From Yamagishiella unicocca (lineage: Eukaryota; Chlorophyta; Chlorophyceae; Chlamydomonadales; Volvocaceae): a stretch of DNA of 64,000 nucleotides. A model generated the notes under the pieces. It saw nothing but the letters and a program-made list of their open reading frames with translations, did no database searches and had not been told where the DNA came from. The stretch lies in NCBI GenBank assembly GCA_003116995.1, contig BDSL01000046.1, positions 248,001 to 312,000 of the forward strand. The letters run 5' to 3'. Below are positions 1-11,960 of the stretch, in pieces. Position 1 is the stretch's first letter. The number at the start of each line of letters is the position of its first letter. The translations under genes and the position numbers were made by a program.

Positions 1-90
1 CTCTCCCCCCTCTACCCACGCTCCACCAGCCGCCTCCCGCCCCCCGTTGCGCCCCGCCCTCCGCTCCCTCGTCCTCACCTTGGGGTTCAC

Positions 91-3000
91 CTGTGGACCC
101 GCCAGCAGGAAGCAGTCCAGGCCGGCGGCCCGAGCTGAGCCGCCCACCACCACCCGGCACTCCTCCGCCGCCACCAGCCACATGGGCACGTTGAGCCCAG
201 CCGCACCGCCAGCCGGCAGCGGGGAGAACTCCGCCTGGTCCCAAGCAGCCATACCGGCGTTCAGGCACGCGTACTGCATGCAGACCGTGCGCCAGTGTGG
301 GGGGGCCCAGGGAGGGTTGAGGGGTTGAGGGCGGGGGACGGGGTAACGTCGGGGGGTGGCGTAAAAACCCGGTTACACGACATGGGCAGTGTAGCTGGTT
401 ACACCAGGGAGGGTTGGCGGCATGACGGGGGGGCGTGCGCCAAGGGTCGGGGGGGGGTGGATGTGATGACTCGGTGATGGCTCGAGGGGGGGAGAGCGGA
501 GAGGATGGGAAGCAGGCGAATGGATGGAACAGGGCGGCGGAGGTAGCGCACTGCCATGCTGAGGGTGAAGCAACCCTAATGACGCTTTGAGACGTTTCAT
601 GTGCGCCGGGTTGCGTCCCTCGCCCCTTGCGGCACCCCATACCACCACTGCTGCGCGCCACCCTGCCTTCCGGCGCCCAGCCCCCTCTTCCCAGCAGCAC
701 TCCCTCGCCACCTGCCCCTTGCGACTCTCCTCTCCCCCCTCCCCCCACACACGCGCACCACTCCTCCTCCGCTTCATCCCTCCTCGTGGCGCCCACTGCT
801 GACCCCCTGTTCCCCCTCCCATCGCGAGCCCCCCTCCCGCACGTGTCCTAATCGGTTCTTCTCTTCACTGCCGACCTACGAGTTTCCCCTCATAACCCCC
901 CCGTTTCGCACGCGCCCATAACTACGTGTCCGGAGACAAAGCGCCAGATATTCTACCTATGTCATGAAGCAGGTCTTTATGCCCCCCCCCGTCAATGTTG
1001 CCTATCACTACACCTCAGCCGCGCCTCCGCTCCTGCTCTTTGGCGCGCCGCTCCGCTGGACCGTCCCCTTCACCGCCCTCGGTTTGTCGGCCGTGGATTC
1101 GCGGATGCTCTTATCACCCCCCCGCGTCTCGCACCTAGAACACAAGCTTGCTAGTGCACGGGCTTTCCTGCCCCCCCTCCCGCACCTGCGCCAGCTCCGC
1201 ATCTACAGTGCTCCCAGCGCACACCGTCCCCCAGGTGCCGTCGAACTGGACCTCCAGGCGGCCCTCCGTCAGGCCCGGCTCCGACAGCCCGGTCAACGGG
1301 TTGACCAGGCGGGTAGGGAAGCTCCAGGGAGCACCCCGGGGCTGGGGGGGACTGGGAGAGGGCGGGGAGGGCGGGAGGCTACCTGCACGGTAATGTGGGT
1401 GTGTGGGGGGGAGCGGGGGGGAGGGGGAGGAGGGGAGGGGGAAGTAGGGAAGCGGGTAAAGCGGTTGTCGGTTGCCTGGAGGCGATTGTGGCACCCCGGG
1501 TTAGGAAGAAGTGTGGGAAGTGAGCTACGTTTACCGATAGCGTCCCAGATGATGGTTGATGGTTGATGGTTGATGGGGCCCTACGGCTGGCAACCGAAAG
1601 TAGGGGGCGCGGGGGGAACCCCAGCCCACCCCGACCCGACCCAACCGACCCACTCACCAGTGCATACGACAGCTGCCGGCACATAGGGCCCTCCCATGCG
1701 CCCGCTGATGGCCAGCTCCATACAGTTCTTAGACGAGGGGCTGTAGAAGATGTTCTGGCAGCCAGTCACCGTGTTGGCGTAGAGCCCGTTGGGGCAGGGG
1801 TCAGTGGGGTTCAAAACTATGGCCGCAGCTGGCAGGGTCCTGCTCTGGGCTTGGTCCATGTACTTGGCCGAAGGCACCAACATGGCGTACTGCTGGGGCA
1901 ACCCCAGCTGTGGCGGGGGGGGTGAAAGGGAGGTTGGAGTTGGGGGCGGGGGAGGGTACGGGGTAGAGGAGGTAACCCCATGAAGCGGCGTGGGAGGGAG
2001 GGAAACGAGAAAGGGGTTTTAGGGTAAAGAGATGAGTACGCAGCGAGGCGGGGGTGGAGGCGGCCAGGGGGCAGGCAGGGGGCGGGGTGGGGCCGACAGG
2101 GGAGGAGGGGGAAGCCCTGGCGTGTGGGTTTGCATTGTGTTTTGTACGACGCTGCTGTCAGGGTCCCGTCGTACGCTGCAAGTGCTAGGCCCTAGGCCGC
2201 AGGCAGCGAGGGAGGCTCCAGCTACACGCGACCCGCGCTGGTCACAACACTCGTCGCCGGGAGCAGGGGCGGGTCCCCGGGCAGGAAGGGAGGAAAATGA
2301 CCGGTGCGGGGACGAGACAGGGACGACACTCCAGGGGGCCCCAGGGAGATTGGACACCTCGAGAGCTGTCGCGGCAGCGGCGGCAGGACGCTTCGACCGG
2401 CAGCAGCAGCAGCAGTAGCAGCCGTTGCGACAGTAGCAGCAGTAGCAGCCGTTACGACAGTAGCAGCAGTAGCAGCGGCACCTCATCTTACAGCCCTGAC
2501 TGCCCTCGCGCCGTTCCACCCGCACCCGTCGGACCGACCCACTCGCCCGCCCACCCGCCCCTCCCTCGCTCCTCGCATCCAACCCACTCGGCCCGGAGGG
2601 CGCCTCACCTGCCGGCAGATCAGCTTCGCCACCATGTCGTACGCCCCGTCATGTGACGCCAGATTGCTAGCCCGGACGCACAGGCCTCCGGGGATCTCAC
2701 CACCCAGCTACAGCCCAGGGCGGGACCCGTACACGCATCGCGGGTACGACGATCGGTTGGGCGGGGAGGGGTAGGAGCAGGCGCGGTGTGTGGGGAGGGG
2801 AGGGGTCAGTAGGCCAAAGAGGGGGGTTCGAGGAAGACCCGTGGATGCCAGACCCGTGGAGGAAGGCGCGGTTCGGGGTTTGGGGTTCGGTTGAGGCCAG
2901 GCCCCGCGAGCTCGGGCAGCCGGCGGAAGTGACGGAGGGAGGGGCTGGGGCCTTCGGCGGGTTGCGCTCGATAGGGTGAGTGAGACGTTGCTGCCGTGCT

Positions 3001-4319
3001 TTGCAAGGGGTCGTACCACAGCATTGTACGACGATATCGGCACGAGCTCGCGAGGGTGCGTGCGAGCGACCGACCCGAGTTACGGTCACGTCAACCACAG
3101 CACAGCGGAGGCTCGGGGGGAGGGATGTACGGCGGAAATCACCGACGTACGGTATGCGCGGCGACCCGCCCGGCCACCGCTTTTGTTGCTGTCTTATGGG
3201 CGGTACAATCTTAGGGTTGGAGGGCGCTGCGGCGACGGCGGCACCGGCACCGGCCGCTGCGGCGACCGCGGCACCGGCAGCAGCGCTTCCTCTGCCGGCT
3301 GCTTGCAGGTAGGAAACCCATCGCCCACCACCGCAACCGAAACCCCAACCGCACCCGGCGTGACTCACCTCCACGACGCCCATGGATTTGTCGTCGAATT
3401 TGGAGATCAAGGTAAGCGGGATGACGCTGGCTGGGGGCGCCGCGGGAGCTGCGGAGGTGGCGGGCGGGGTTCCGGGGCGGAGGGTGCCGGATTGGTGCAG
3501 GGGCTGGGCCGGTGGGAGGCAAGCGAGGACCAGAGCGCGGCGGAGGGGTGGGGACGAAACAACCTCGCGCACGGACGAGCAGGGGAGTTCGAGTGTGACG
3601 TGTGGAGTGCAGGAAAACAGGGCCGGGAGCACCAGACCGGTTGGCGGCGATTGGCGACGGTTCGTGGCGGCGCGGCGGGCGATGCCACATGGGGGCAAAC
3701 GGCCGCACGAACGGTTATGATACCGGTAATCGCATTGGTTGGTGGAATCTCGTACACAGGCATGACAGCGCACGAGCGCAGGCTCCATGCTCCTCGTGTC
3801 ATCGTTGCCGTACTGAGCAAGTGACTCCGCACTAACCTCTTTGGCAGTAGCACTCAGGGGAGGCTGTAGCGCTCCCGCAGGCCCTGGTCTCGCCGAGGAA
3901 ACCCCCAACGTCACCCATTGCTCCGGCGTTGGAAGAGGGATGGGAGCCACATGAACCCTACGGCCCGAACAGCTGGATCCGGTCTGCCGACCCCGGAGTG
4001 CCTCCTGCCGGGCACCACCTCCCTGACACGCCTCCCCGTTGCCAGTATGTATTCCTAGTATCTCCCACGCAGTGTACTCCCAGTACCTCCCACACAGTGT
4101 TCCGTCTTTAGACGACTCCTGCTCACCTCGTGGCGGCTCGTCGACAGGTGGCTCAGCGCCGGGCGGCGCACCGTCGTCACCAGGTGGCCCGTCACCAGGC
4201 GGACCTTCGGTCTCCGCGTTGACACCGAACTGCCGATGTTTTATGAGGAGGCATATGGGAAGGTAAATGCTCAGAAACTTCGATGTCAGCACTGGAGTCC
4301 AGCGGTCCGGTCCGACCAT
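91..4319 (-). CDS. SRCR-domain protein, partial, continues beyond left edge
   Basis: Scavenger-receptor cysteine-rich proteins are extracellular or membrane receptors; many volvocine algal ones have unknown ligands. Exons read on the minus strand: 4127-4229 (Pro/Gly/Glu-rich linker, GPPGDGPPGDD), 3369-3426, 2609-2707, 1658-1907, 1186-1341 and 91-273. The exons at 3369-3426, 2609-2707 and 1658-1907 join in phase 0 and make one SRCR domain (LCVRASNLASHDGAYDMVAK, then ICRQLGLPQQY, ending AAVVCTG). The exons at 1186-1341 and 91-273 join in phase 0 and make a second (EVQFDGTWGTVCAG, later EECRVVV and GLDCFLL). Two joins do not close: 4127-4229 to 3369-3426, and 1658-1907 (ends phase 1) to 1186-1341 (starts phase 0), so at least one exon is missing from this model at each. 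The first exon may extend to an ATG at 4317-4319, which gives a hydrophobic stretch (YLPICLLI), but the start is not proven. The donor after 91 sends the gene out of the window. Confidence 0.72.
2401..2477. repeat. AGC/TAGCAG microsatellite in the SRCR gene
   Basis: CAG triplets mixed with TAG and two CCGTTGCGA/CCGTTACGA interruptions. It lies between the SRCR exons at 1658-1907 and 2609-2707. Confidence 0.85.
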
Positions 4320-7251
4320 TTATGCGATGGGAAGTTGCGACGGCTTAAATCAAAGTCCCTATGTGACTCCAGGCGTGTCTGCTCTTGTAATTTTCAAAGG
4401 TCACAGAAGCTGCTTGCGATGTGTGCCGCGGCGTGGAATGCGTACCGTGGGGCGGCGTGATTGTCAAAGGGGCCGGGCATATTCAGTCGCCGTCAGCATC
4501 AATGGGTATGGCAGTCTAATATAGCATTTGATGATCACATCGGTGTAGTTGTACTCCTCCCCTGCCCAGTGGACCTTCGGGTCCGAAACAGTAGCTTATC
4601 AAGTATTCCAGCGAGCAGCCTAACCTCAGCCAGATCGTGCATTATAAGATCAAACCTACGTTGCTTGCAGTTGCTACCATTAACAGTGCCAGAGCGAGCG
4701 AGTGCACAAGTAAGGACCGCGGTGTGACCACAGCTCCAGCTCGCCTCGCCGAACGAGGCAGTACCACGCGCATGATGCGCAAGTCCAGTAAAGTAATTAC
4801 AATCCTGCAGGAAAGTCAGCGGAAACGTTGGGCTTGGGTTAGTTGCACACCTTAGCTGGCTCGCCACGCGACGCAGCGCGACCTTGCAACGCCGCCCCTC
4901 GTCATTTTTATACTGACAACTCACGTGTTATGGTATTCACAACCGATTGGCTAGAAGTGTATCAAGAAGGAGTGATTGGGGTTGGTCTCCCCCTGCGGAA
5001 TGCAGTGCGAGTCGCCAAGGTCTGTGGCTTGCGAACTCGCAGCTCACAAGGGTCTTTGCCTCTCTGGGCTATGGAAGTATATTACAGTGTCTAACAAACA
5101 ACTAAATTGGCCCAATGCCGATTTCGGCCGTGCTGGGTTGCCGTACGACGGGAAGGTGGAATTGGGAATTGGGACTCAGAACACAGTGTAACTATCAGCA
5201 GTGACGCTTTGTATTGCACATATAACTCCTAAGATAGTGGCTTTGTACATCAGCTTTTGCGTGTTGCGCCCGTCACAACACGATACATAAAACCTTTACT
5301 GGATCAATGCTTTTCCTTTTGCTGAACCTTACGTAGGCACAATAAATCAAGTTAAACAGTTACGCGTTGAGTTTCTACCAATCGTCCTCACCTGCGAACA
5401 ATCAAATACCAGGGTGCCTTCAGCTTCCGCCGTGAAGGCAATCCCTGGTCCAGGTCTAATCAATTATCACAGACGTATTCAGGTGGCTAAACGCTAGGTA
5501 CCTAGGGATATGACGGGCGGCTTGTATGTCCCACTTCAGTGATAGCCCGTATGATGTCGTATGGTTGCCCTATGCCGTCAGCAACTGCGTACTGGGCAGC
5601 CCCGAATAGTTGTCAATAATACCATCAATAACCCGTAGTTGGCTCTGGCCAAAAGGTCGCAGGGGTCGAGGCTGGTTTCGGCGCGACATACCTAACTCCG
5701 ACGATTACGCTGTTTAGGGCACACATCCCGCATCAATATGAAGGTAATATATACTGGGAAGGGCGTAAATATTGTTGTACACGAAAGGCGCATGACAGCA
5801 TCGACGTCGCAAGTCGGTATACGGTCGTGGGCTGTCACATGCTCAAGCCCTATGCGTTGATTCGTAACTAAGCCCGGCGTCGCTAGGAGAGAGTAGACAT
5901 GTCATGTTCCATACATTAAGATTACTTTCGAATTTTGTCAGTTGAGCTTTCCGACAAATACCGGTAGCCTGCCGGTTGGACTACGCCTCTCCATCGCATA
6001 ACTTTGCAGCACGCGCCGTGACTCATGGACCTGAATCGCCGATATGATACGATGGTGGTGATATCCGGCAGGCAAAGGATTCCCGGCTGGCACAACTTGT
6101 TTCCGTTTGTTTCCGCTTTGTTGAGAGGCCTTGAGCCATGGCCGGCCGGACCTCGCCCTCTGTATTCTGAAGGGCGTAACGCACACCCCTCGATCTCTCA
6201 GGGAGCGCCAACTTACAGCCCAAGACAAGACAATATTATTATCAGCCACGCGGCAAAGCGGGAACGGCGCACCTGGGCGCACTCGCGCGTTCGTGCGCTG
6301 TTCGTGTCGCATGGGGTTGCCAGGGCATCTCACATCATTTATGACTGCCGGTTGTTTGAGTGCGCCGGGGCCCAATGATCCAGATTCGCTCTCTCACTCC
6401 GTCTCACTCTGTCTCACACACAAACAAGTGCGGGTCGCCGATTGACACTTCGCAGTTGTGCTGCTTTTTAGACCTAATGTGGGTTTGCAGCAGTTACCAA
6501 TCCTCTCCGTCGATGCCTGCAAAGCTTCTCGCACAGACGCCGCATGCAACCCGACGTACCGCACATCCTGCCTTGCTTCCGTTGCACGAGTACACTCTGG
6601 ACCAGAGTCTACCCAGTGCCTGAGGGCGCTCACCACTAAACGCGGTAACATCGTTTTAGCCTGTCGCTCTCACTCGCGCATCACGTCCCATGTTGAAGTG
6701 CGCAAACAGTAGTGAGCCGACTGCGACGCTGGTACAGGGGCAGGAGGCAGCTGCGTCCCAGTGCGTGTCGCCCTACGGGCCCTATGCGCGAGCCCACTGT
6801 GCCAAGCCAATCATTCGACCTAGAAAGGCGCAACGACACGCACTCGAAGACAGAGGGCTCTGTATAAGTCTCGTTCAATAGTCCATACCGTCTTTCAATA
6901 GGTGCCGGCCTCCCTGGGGCCCGGCCCCCCTCCGACGGCCTTGGCACTTCTCGTGCTCCCCTTCTCCTCCTCCATCCCCCCTCTTCTCCTGCTCCTACTC
7001 GTTTTTCCTCCAACTGCTGCCGCTAGCAGCTCCAGGCAAAGTGCCCCTTGGCTCGCACGACAGGACCAGCGGGCAGCAACTGCAACCTTGCCCCAAACAA
7101 CCGAAATCATCGGCCACTGGTTGTCAGCAACAGCCTTCCCACGGCCGTCGATCTGCCCTCACATCTCCGCCTGACAGTGCTTGCACCGAAATCCCGCTGG
7201 CGGAGAACCACGGCTCGAGTGAGACGCGCGCCAGCGCCTCACGTCAACATA
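4320..7251. other. Intergenic, no supported gene
   Basis: This is AT-richer than its surroundings and lies between the 5' end of the SRCR gene and the putative 3' end of the AIRIM-like gene, both on the minus strand. Open frames occur (for example minus 4535-4924 and 5938-6375), but none shows a recognisable motif or a splice chain in phase. It probably holds the SRCR promoter and perhaps a 5' non-coding exon. Confidence 0.5.
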
Positions 7252-7256
7252 TTACA
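7252..7256 (-). terminator. Putative TGTAA poly(A) signal for AIRIM-like gene
   Basis: TTACA on the plus strand is TGTAA on the minus strand, the usual green-algal poly(A) motif. It lies about 1.1 kb past the last exon I can place. The link is positional only. Confidence 0.25.
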
Positions 7257-8366
7257 GACTAACGGTACTAGGCGCACATGCATCTTGGGCCGGTGCCGGA
7301 GCACTGGAAACTCCTCCTTCACGCCCCATCCATCTGCTGCTACCCCGTGTATGCCCATTTCCGGCGAAGATGCAAAACTCCACGGCAGAAACAAACTGCT
7401 ACCGCTCATGTACATGTCCATGTGTATGTATGCATGTATGTATGTGTCGTGCCGTCTCCTGGGCGTGGCACCTTTACCGCATGGCGGCGGCGGCGCTCTG
7501 CAGCAGCAGCAGCGGATAGCTCCCGGGCAGCAGACCCGTGCCGCCTGGTGCGGTGGGGCCGAGGCGGCGGGGCGGGGCGGGGCAGAGAGTAAACCCATGA
7601 ACCAGCAAAGGAGAACGGGCGGGTTGGGGAAGGACTAGGGGATATTCGAGGAAGACCCGTGGATGCGAGAAAACACCGTTCAGAAAAGACGTTTCGAGAT
7701 GCCGCGGCTGAGGGGTGGCAGCGGCGGGCTGCAGGTCAGCAGGCGAGGACAAATGGGACAAGACGAGGCACGAAAACGTTGATCTTGGGTCAGGGAATTG
7801 AGGGTCAGGTTGGTATGGGATCAGCATCATTGCGTAAACCAGGAGGAGGTTCCCTACACGACGCAAGGTATTGCATCCTACGGAACAGGGAAAATGGCGC
7901 TAGGTGAGGCGCGAAGACCAGCGAGACACGCAGGGTAGCATCCCATCGGGGTAGCCGGAAGACATACGAGCAAGCGTATGTACGCGGCACCTGGGACCAG
8001 CGCATGAGGGCCATGACGTCATGAGGGTCGCAGTCATGCTGTCTGGTCGCCTTCCTCCTGCCGCACCGATGCTGTGTTTTCGGCACGATCACTGCAGCCA
8101 CAACACCCCCGCTCCGCGCTCACCATGTACGCCTGTGCCATCGCCGGATGCGCCTGCCGCCCTTCCGTCCATCGCCATCATCACCCACCCCACCCCGGAT
8201 CGGGCCTCGTCCTCAGGGTTCAGGCAGCCAAAACGGAGTCCCTCAGCATGCTATCTCAAACGTCTGTCTACAATCGGTCTTTCAGTTCCTCTTTAATTCT
8301 TGTCGGTCAACTACACGGTCCTATGCTCCCCCCACCGGGCCCCCCACCCCATCCGCTGGCCCCCAC

Positions 8367-10138
8367 CTTGCAATGCGGCGCTCAGCTCTGCAAAGTGCTG
8401 CGGGCTGGTGGTGTGGTTCAGAGACGCCAAGGTGGCCGCTCGAGCCGCGAGGTCGTCCCGGCAGATGCGCCTGATGTCGGGGGAGGAGGTGGGGCGGAGG
8501 TGGGGAGGAGGTGGGGCGGAGGTGGGGCGGAGGTGGGGCGGAGGGGCCACATTCGTCCCGATTGCGCAACCAGCCGCCATGGCAGCCGAGCGGGCAGTGT
8601 GTGTCAGCGCAGGGCGCTTCGGCGGACATCCGAGGGCGTAACACCTGGCTTGCGGTAGGCATGACGGAGGATGGCAGCCATCTGGAGCACCGGATGTCGA
8701 AGGACGCAGACGGTGTGGGTGCGGGGGCGTCAAGTGGGCGGAGCACCCACCGCGTCCTCCCCCGTCCCGACCCACTCCCTTACGTGCCCCTTCGCAAACC
8801 AGAACCCCATCCCCTCCTGGTGACCCCCAGCCCCTGCCCCCGCCCCCCAGCTCACCACACGTCCTCCACCACCTCCACCAGCTGCGCCACGCTAACGCCC
8901 CCCGGCTGCACCACCGCACACGCCTCCGCTCCCGGCGCCTCCCCCAGCAGCCTCCACGCCTCCACCACCAGCCGCTCCTGTGCGCGAACCACCGCCTCCA
9001 GCTCCGACCTGCGAATCGAATCAATGGGAGCGCAGCAGCAGACACTGGCCCGCAGAACATACGGCGTATGACGACAGGGGGCCCCACATGGCCCCGGGCG
9101 CTTCGTGGATCTCTCAGGCCTCGCTGCCGGCGGTGCAGCCATGACTCATGGGGAGTTGGTTCCCTTGTGCTTACCGGTCTCCCCCGCTTCCGATGGCGGG
9201 GTCCCCGCTGCCCACACGGCTCGCGGCTCAGGCAACGACCCAGCACGACAGAGACGTGGTGGGTCGGGGCCCACGGTGCAGCGCCGCACGCACGTCCGCC
9301 GGGGTGTCGCCTTGGCGGTCACCTTGGCGGTTTGGATGGAAGCGGCCCTCCCCGTTCAACGCACGAGTCAGGGACCCGGGACTGGCCAAGCAACGTGACA
9401 TTTCCAGCCTGAACCCACTGGCCCAGTGACAGTAAACTCTCGTGGAGAAGCTGGGAACCCCGTTCAAGCAGAACTCGCATCTGTCACACTGGGCAACACA
9501 TTGACTGCTTGCGGTCGATGGGAAAACGCGCCGCCAGGCGCACGACACGGGGGCCCGATGCTGGAGGTTACCTGGGCTGCATCTCGTCCTGAGGCACCCA
9601 GTCCGTTGACGGGTCGCCTCCTCCCTCCCTCCCTCAATGCCGGCCCCCCACGCCCCACTCACAGGTTAGCCTGCAGGCGTCCAAACACCGCCTCTAGCGC
9701 CCGTGTCTGCTTGGCCAGCACCAGCTGCTGCAGTTGCTCACTGTGCGGCAGGGCGGTGAAGTTGCGCCGCTCGGACAGGACCTAGACGGACGGAGGTGAG
9801 ACCACCTCGTGGTGTGGGTTGGTGTCGGCGCTATGGATTTAAGTGCGTTTCCCTTGCCCGCGACATGGCCCCTTTCGAAATCCCCATACAGATCTCTCAT
9901 GGCACCGGTATGGCAGAGCTAATGAACGCACCGGTAGACGCTGCAAAATGTTGCCTGCATTCGAAAGCAGCTTTGGAGCGGCATCCTGCGCCCACACAAA
10001 AGGTTTTACTTTCTCTTCGGCATGAATATTCGTTTTAGTCTTCCAAGGAACAGTACACCCTTGTACCTGGAGAGCAAGCCATCTTTCAAGATTCTCGTTT
10101 GAGCGATGAAGCACCGCTTTTAACTTGGCAAAGTCCAT
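8367..10138 (-). CDS. AIRIM/C1orf109-like ribosome maturation factor, 3' end unresolved
   Basis: Human AIRIM (C1orf109) is a small helical protein that works with the AFG2-type AAA ATPases in cytoplasmic maturation of the 60S ribosomal subunit. Exons, minus strand: 10067-10138 (ATG at 10136-10138), 9663-9781, 8856-9008, 8367-8470. All joins keep phase (0, 2, 2) and give about 149 residues before a donor in phase 1. The resemblance to AIRIM is in the middle and C-terminal helices: SEQLQQLVLAKQTRALEAVF, then CAVVQPGGVSVAQLVEVVED followed by W, and a later HFAELSAALQ. Human AIRIM is near 200 aa, so 30-50 residues are probably missing; I could not choose a terminal exon between 7.2 and 8.3 kb. 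One candidate starts after an AG near 8245 and soon stops; another, near 8110-8210, has a good donor but the wrong phase. The assignment rests on remembered family features. Confidence 0.58.
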
Positions 10139-11960
10139 GATAGCACCAATCACTCTGGTAAGATATTATTTTAGTAAATTAGCCGCCAAAGGTCTGTGTA
10201 CTGTACCAGTATGGACAATACGAATTTCCACGGCCGGCTCTGAATGTCATGGCTACGCCTGCCCTCTGCACCGGAGCATTTTTGGACCCTCATAAAACTG
10301 AAACATTTTGCAGGTTTCTTTTGATGTTCGGTCCAGGTCAAGTCCCAATCGCTTGCCCCGCATGTAGAACGATGCACAAAACGGTACGCACCTTTTGCAA
10401 TTTCCAGAATCACATATTGCCATAACAGATGTTAGGATGTTCCTGATAACCCAAAGATAATGCAGCTTTGACCACAATATGATTGCGCAGCGTGCAGTAC
10501 GAGGGTGCCAGCCATGGTGTTTCCTATCACGTGCCGGCGACACACGAATCGCATTCATGGTTTGTGTATATGTTTTTGTAGAGGCTTACATCAGAAGTGA
10601 GCGTTGCGATGCAGGGTGGGCGCTTCAGCGGCGGGCCCGTTTGCAGGCGTTCGCTAGGGGTGGGCTTGCGCGATTAGCGCCCACCTTCAATGTAGATCAA
10701 CTACCATTTTTACATTCTTACACAGTCATCTGTGGCATTCATGTGGCCCCGTCGCTGATTTGTTCGAATGAAAATTCGAAAGCTACAAATATAAATGTTC
10801 GATTATCGTGCCCCAGTTTAAGGAAAGCCTTGTGATTTTGAAGCATCTCACGTGACACTCATTTATGAATGCCTGTTGAAGGCCCCCAATTCATACCCAC
10901 AGAATCAGCGCAAGCAGGTACTGCCACACAAAACGACTCCGAGCCTGCGGCATGGGAGCATACCCTAGAGTTATCCCCACTGACAGCATTTTGAGTCATT
11001 ACCCTTTCTAATATGCTGCTGGGCGCTTGTCAGATAGGACCTGTTGGAAAGAGTCCGCTGAGCCACTTCGAAGGCGCAAACACGTGCCCACACATGAAAA
11101 CTTTGACTGCTTCCTCGCGGAAGTAAATTAATAAATGCAATGGCATATTGAGACGATTTTACCGGTATGCACCGGAACTGAAACGGTGCGACCGAGACTC
11201 ACCGCAAGTAAGCATCCTTACGGCAGCCATTCTAGCTGTCACCCATGTGCGTTTTGTTCGAATAAAGAAGATATCAGCACTTAGGGTTAGGGATGCTTTA
11301 GGAAAGGTGCTGTTGGCGACTCGGGTCCTACCCAGCTAGATACCCAATCATTGTGAATACCGCCCCCGATTGAATACCGTCCCCGAGCACATTCTAAAAA
11401 CAGGGATTAAATGAAGACCGATTTCAGGTGGGCGTGCGACAGGCGTGTGCAAGTCCCCTCCAGCGTCCCAGAGGGCTGCAAGCTGAACTGGGTTCGTTCT
11501 GAGAAGTTTTCAGGCAAGACCTTCAAACCAATCAGTACGCAGCAAGATGCTGCAAAGAGAAAAGGTGCCATTCAGATACGGGGCGTCACGAGGAGGAGCA
11601 ACCTCCCCCCCCCTCCCGCCGCATATACACACCCACCGCATATACGCCGCATATACACACCCGCCGCCCACCCTGGACTTACTGTAAGCGCGGGTTGCGG
11701 ACAGGGCTGGATGATGCGGCCCCAACCCTTACCCCCTACCTATGCTGCCCGCGCAAACTCCCGAGTTTCGCCCCACCCGCCAGCCAAGGCACGCTCCACT
11801 ACCTCCTTCCACAACCCCTCACCGCGCCACCAGCCCCACCACCCGCACTACCTCCTGCCCCGCACCAGCAGCACCAGCACACCGTGTGCTGCACACCAGC
11901 CCCACCACCTCCCGCGACAAGTCCGTGCCGTACAAAACACACGCTGTACTCCCCTCTCCT
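10139..11960. other. Spacer between ANAPC4 and AIRIM-like gene
   Basis: Both neighbours are on the minus strand, so this contains the ANAPC4 3' UTR (from 11960 downward) and the AIRIM-like promoter. Composition drops to roughly half AT between 10.1 and 11.4 kb. No exon chain is seen. No minus-strand TGTAA lies close to the ANAPC4 stop. Confidence 0.5.

Noticed and set aside
2697..4319. 540-residue minus-strand open frame
   Set aside because: Only short pieces of it match exons of the SRCR gene; the rest is intron read-through in GC-rich DNA where stops are rare.
5938..6375. 145-residue minus-strand frame in the AT-richer spacer
   Set aside because: Continuous but with no recognised motif, no splice partner and no nearby poly(A) signal; kept as unsupported.
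8311..9246. 311-residue minus-strand frame
   Set aside because: It overlaps AIRIM-like exons 3 and 4 but in different frames over most of its length, with Arg/Gly-rich low complexity; the spliced chain explains the locus better.
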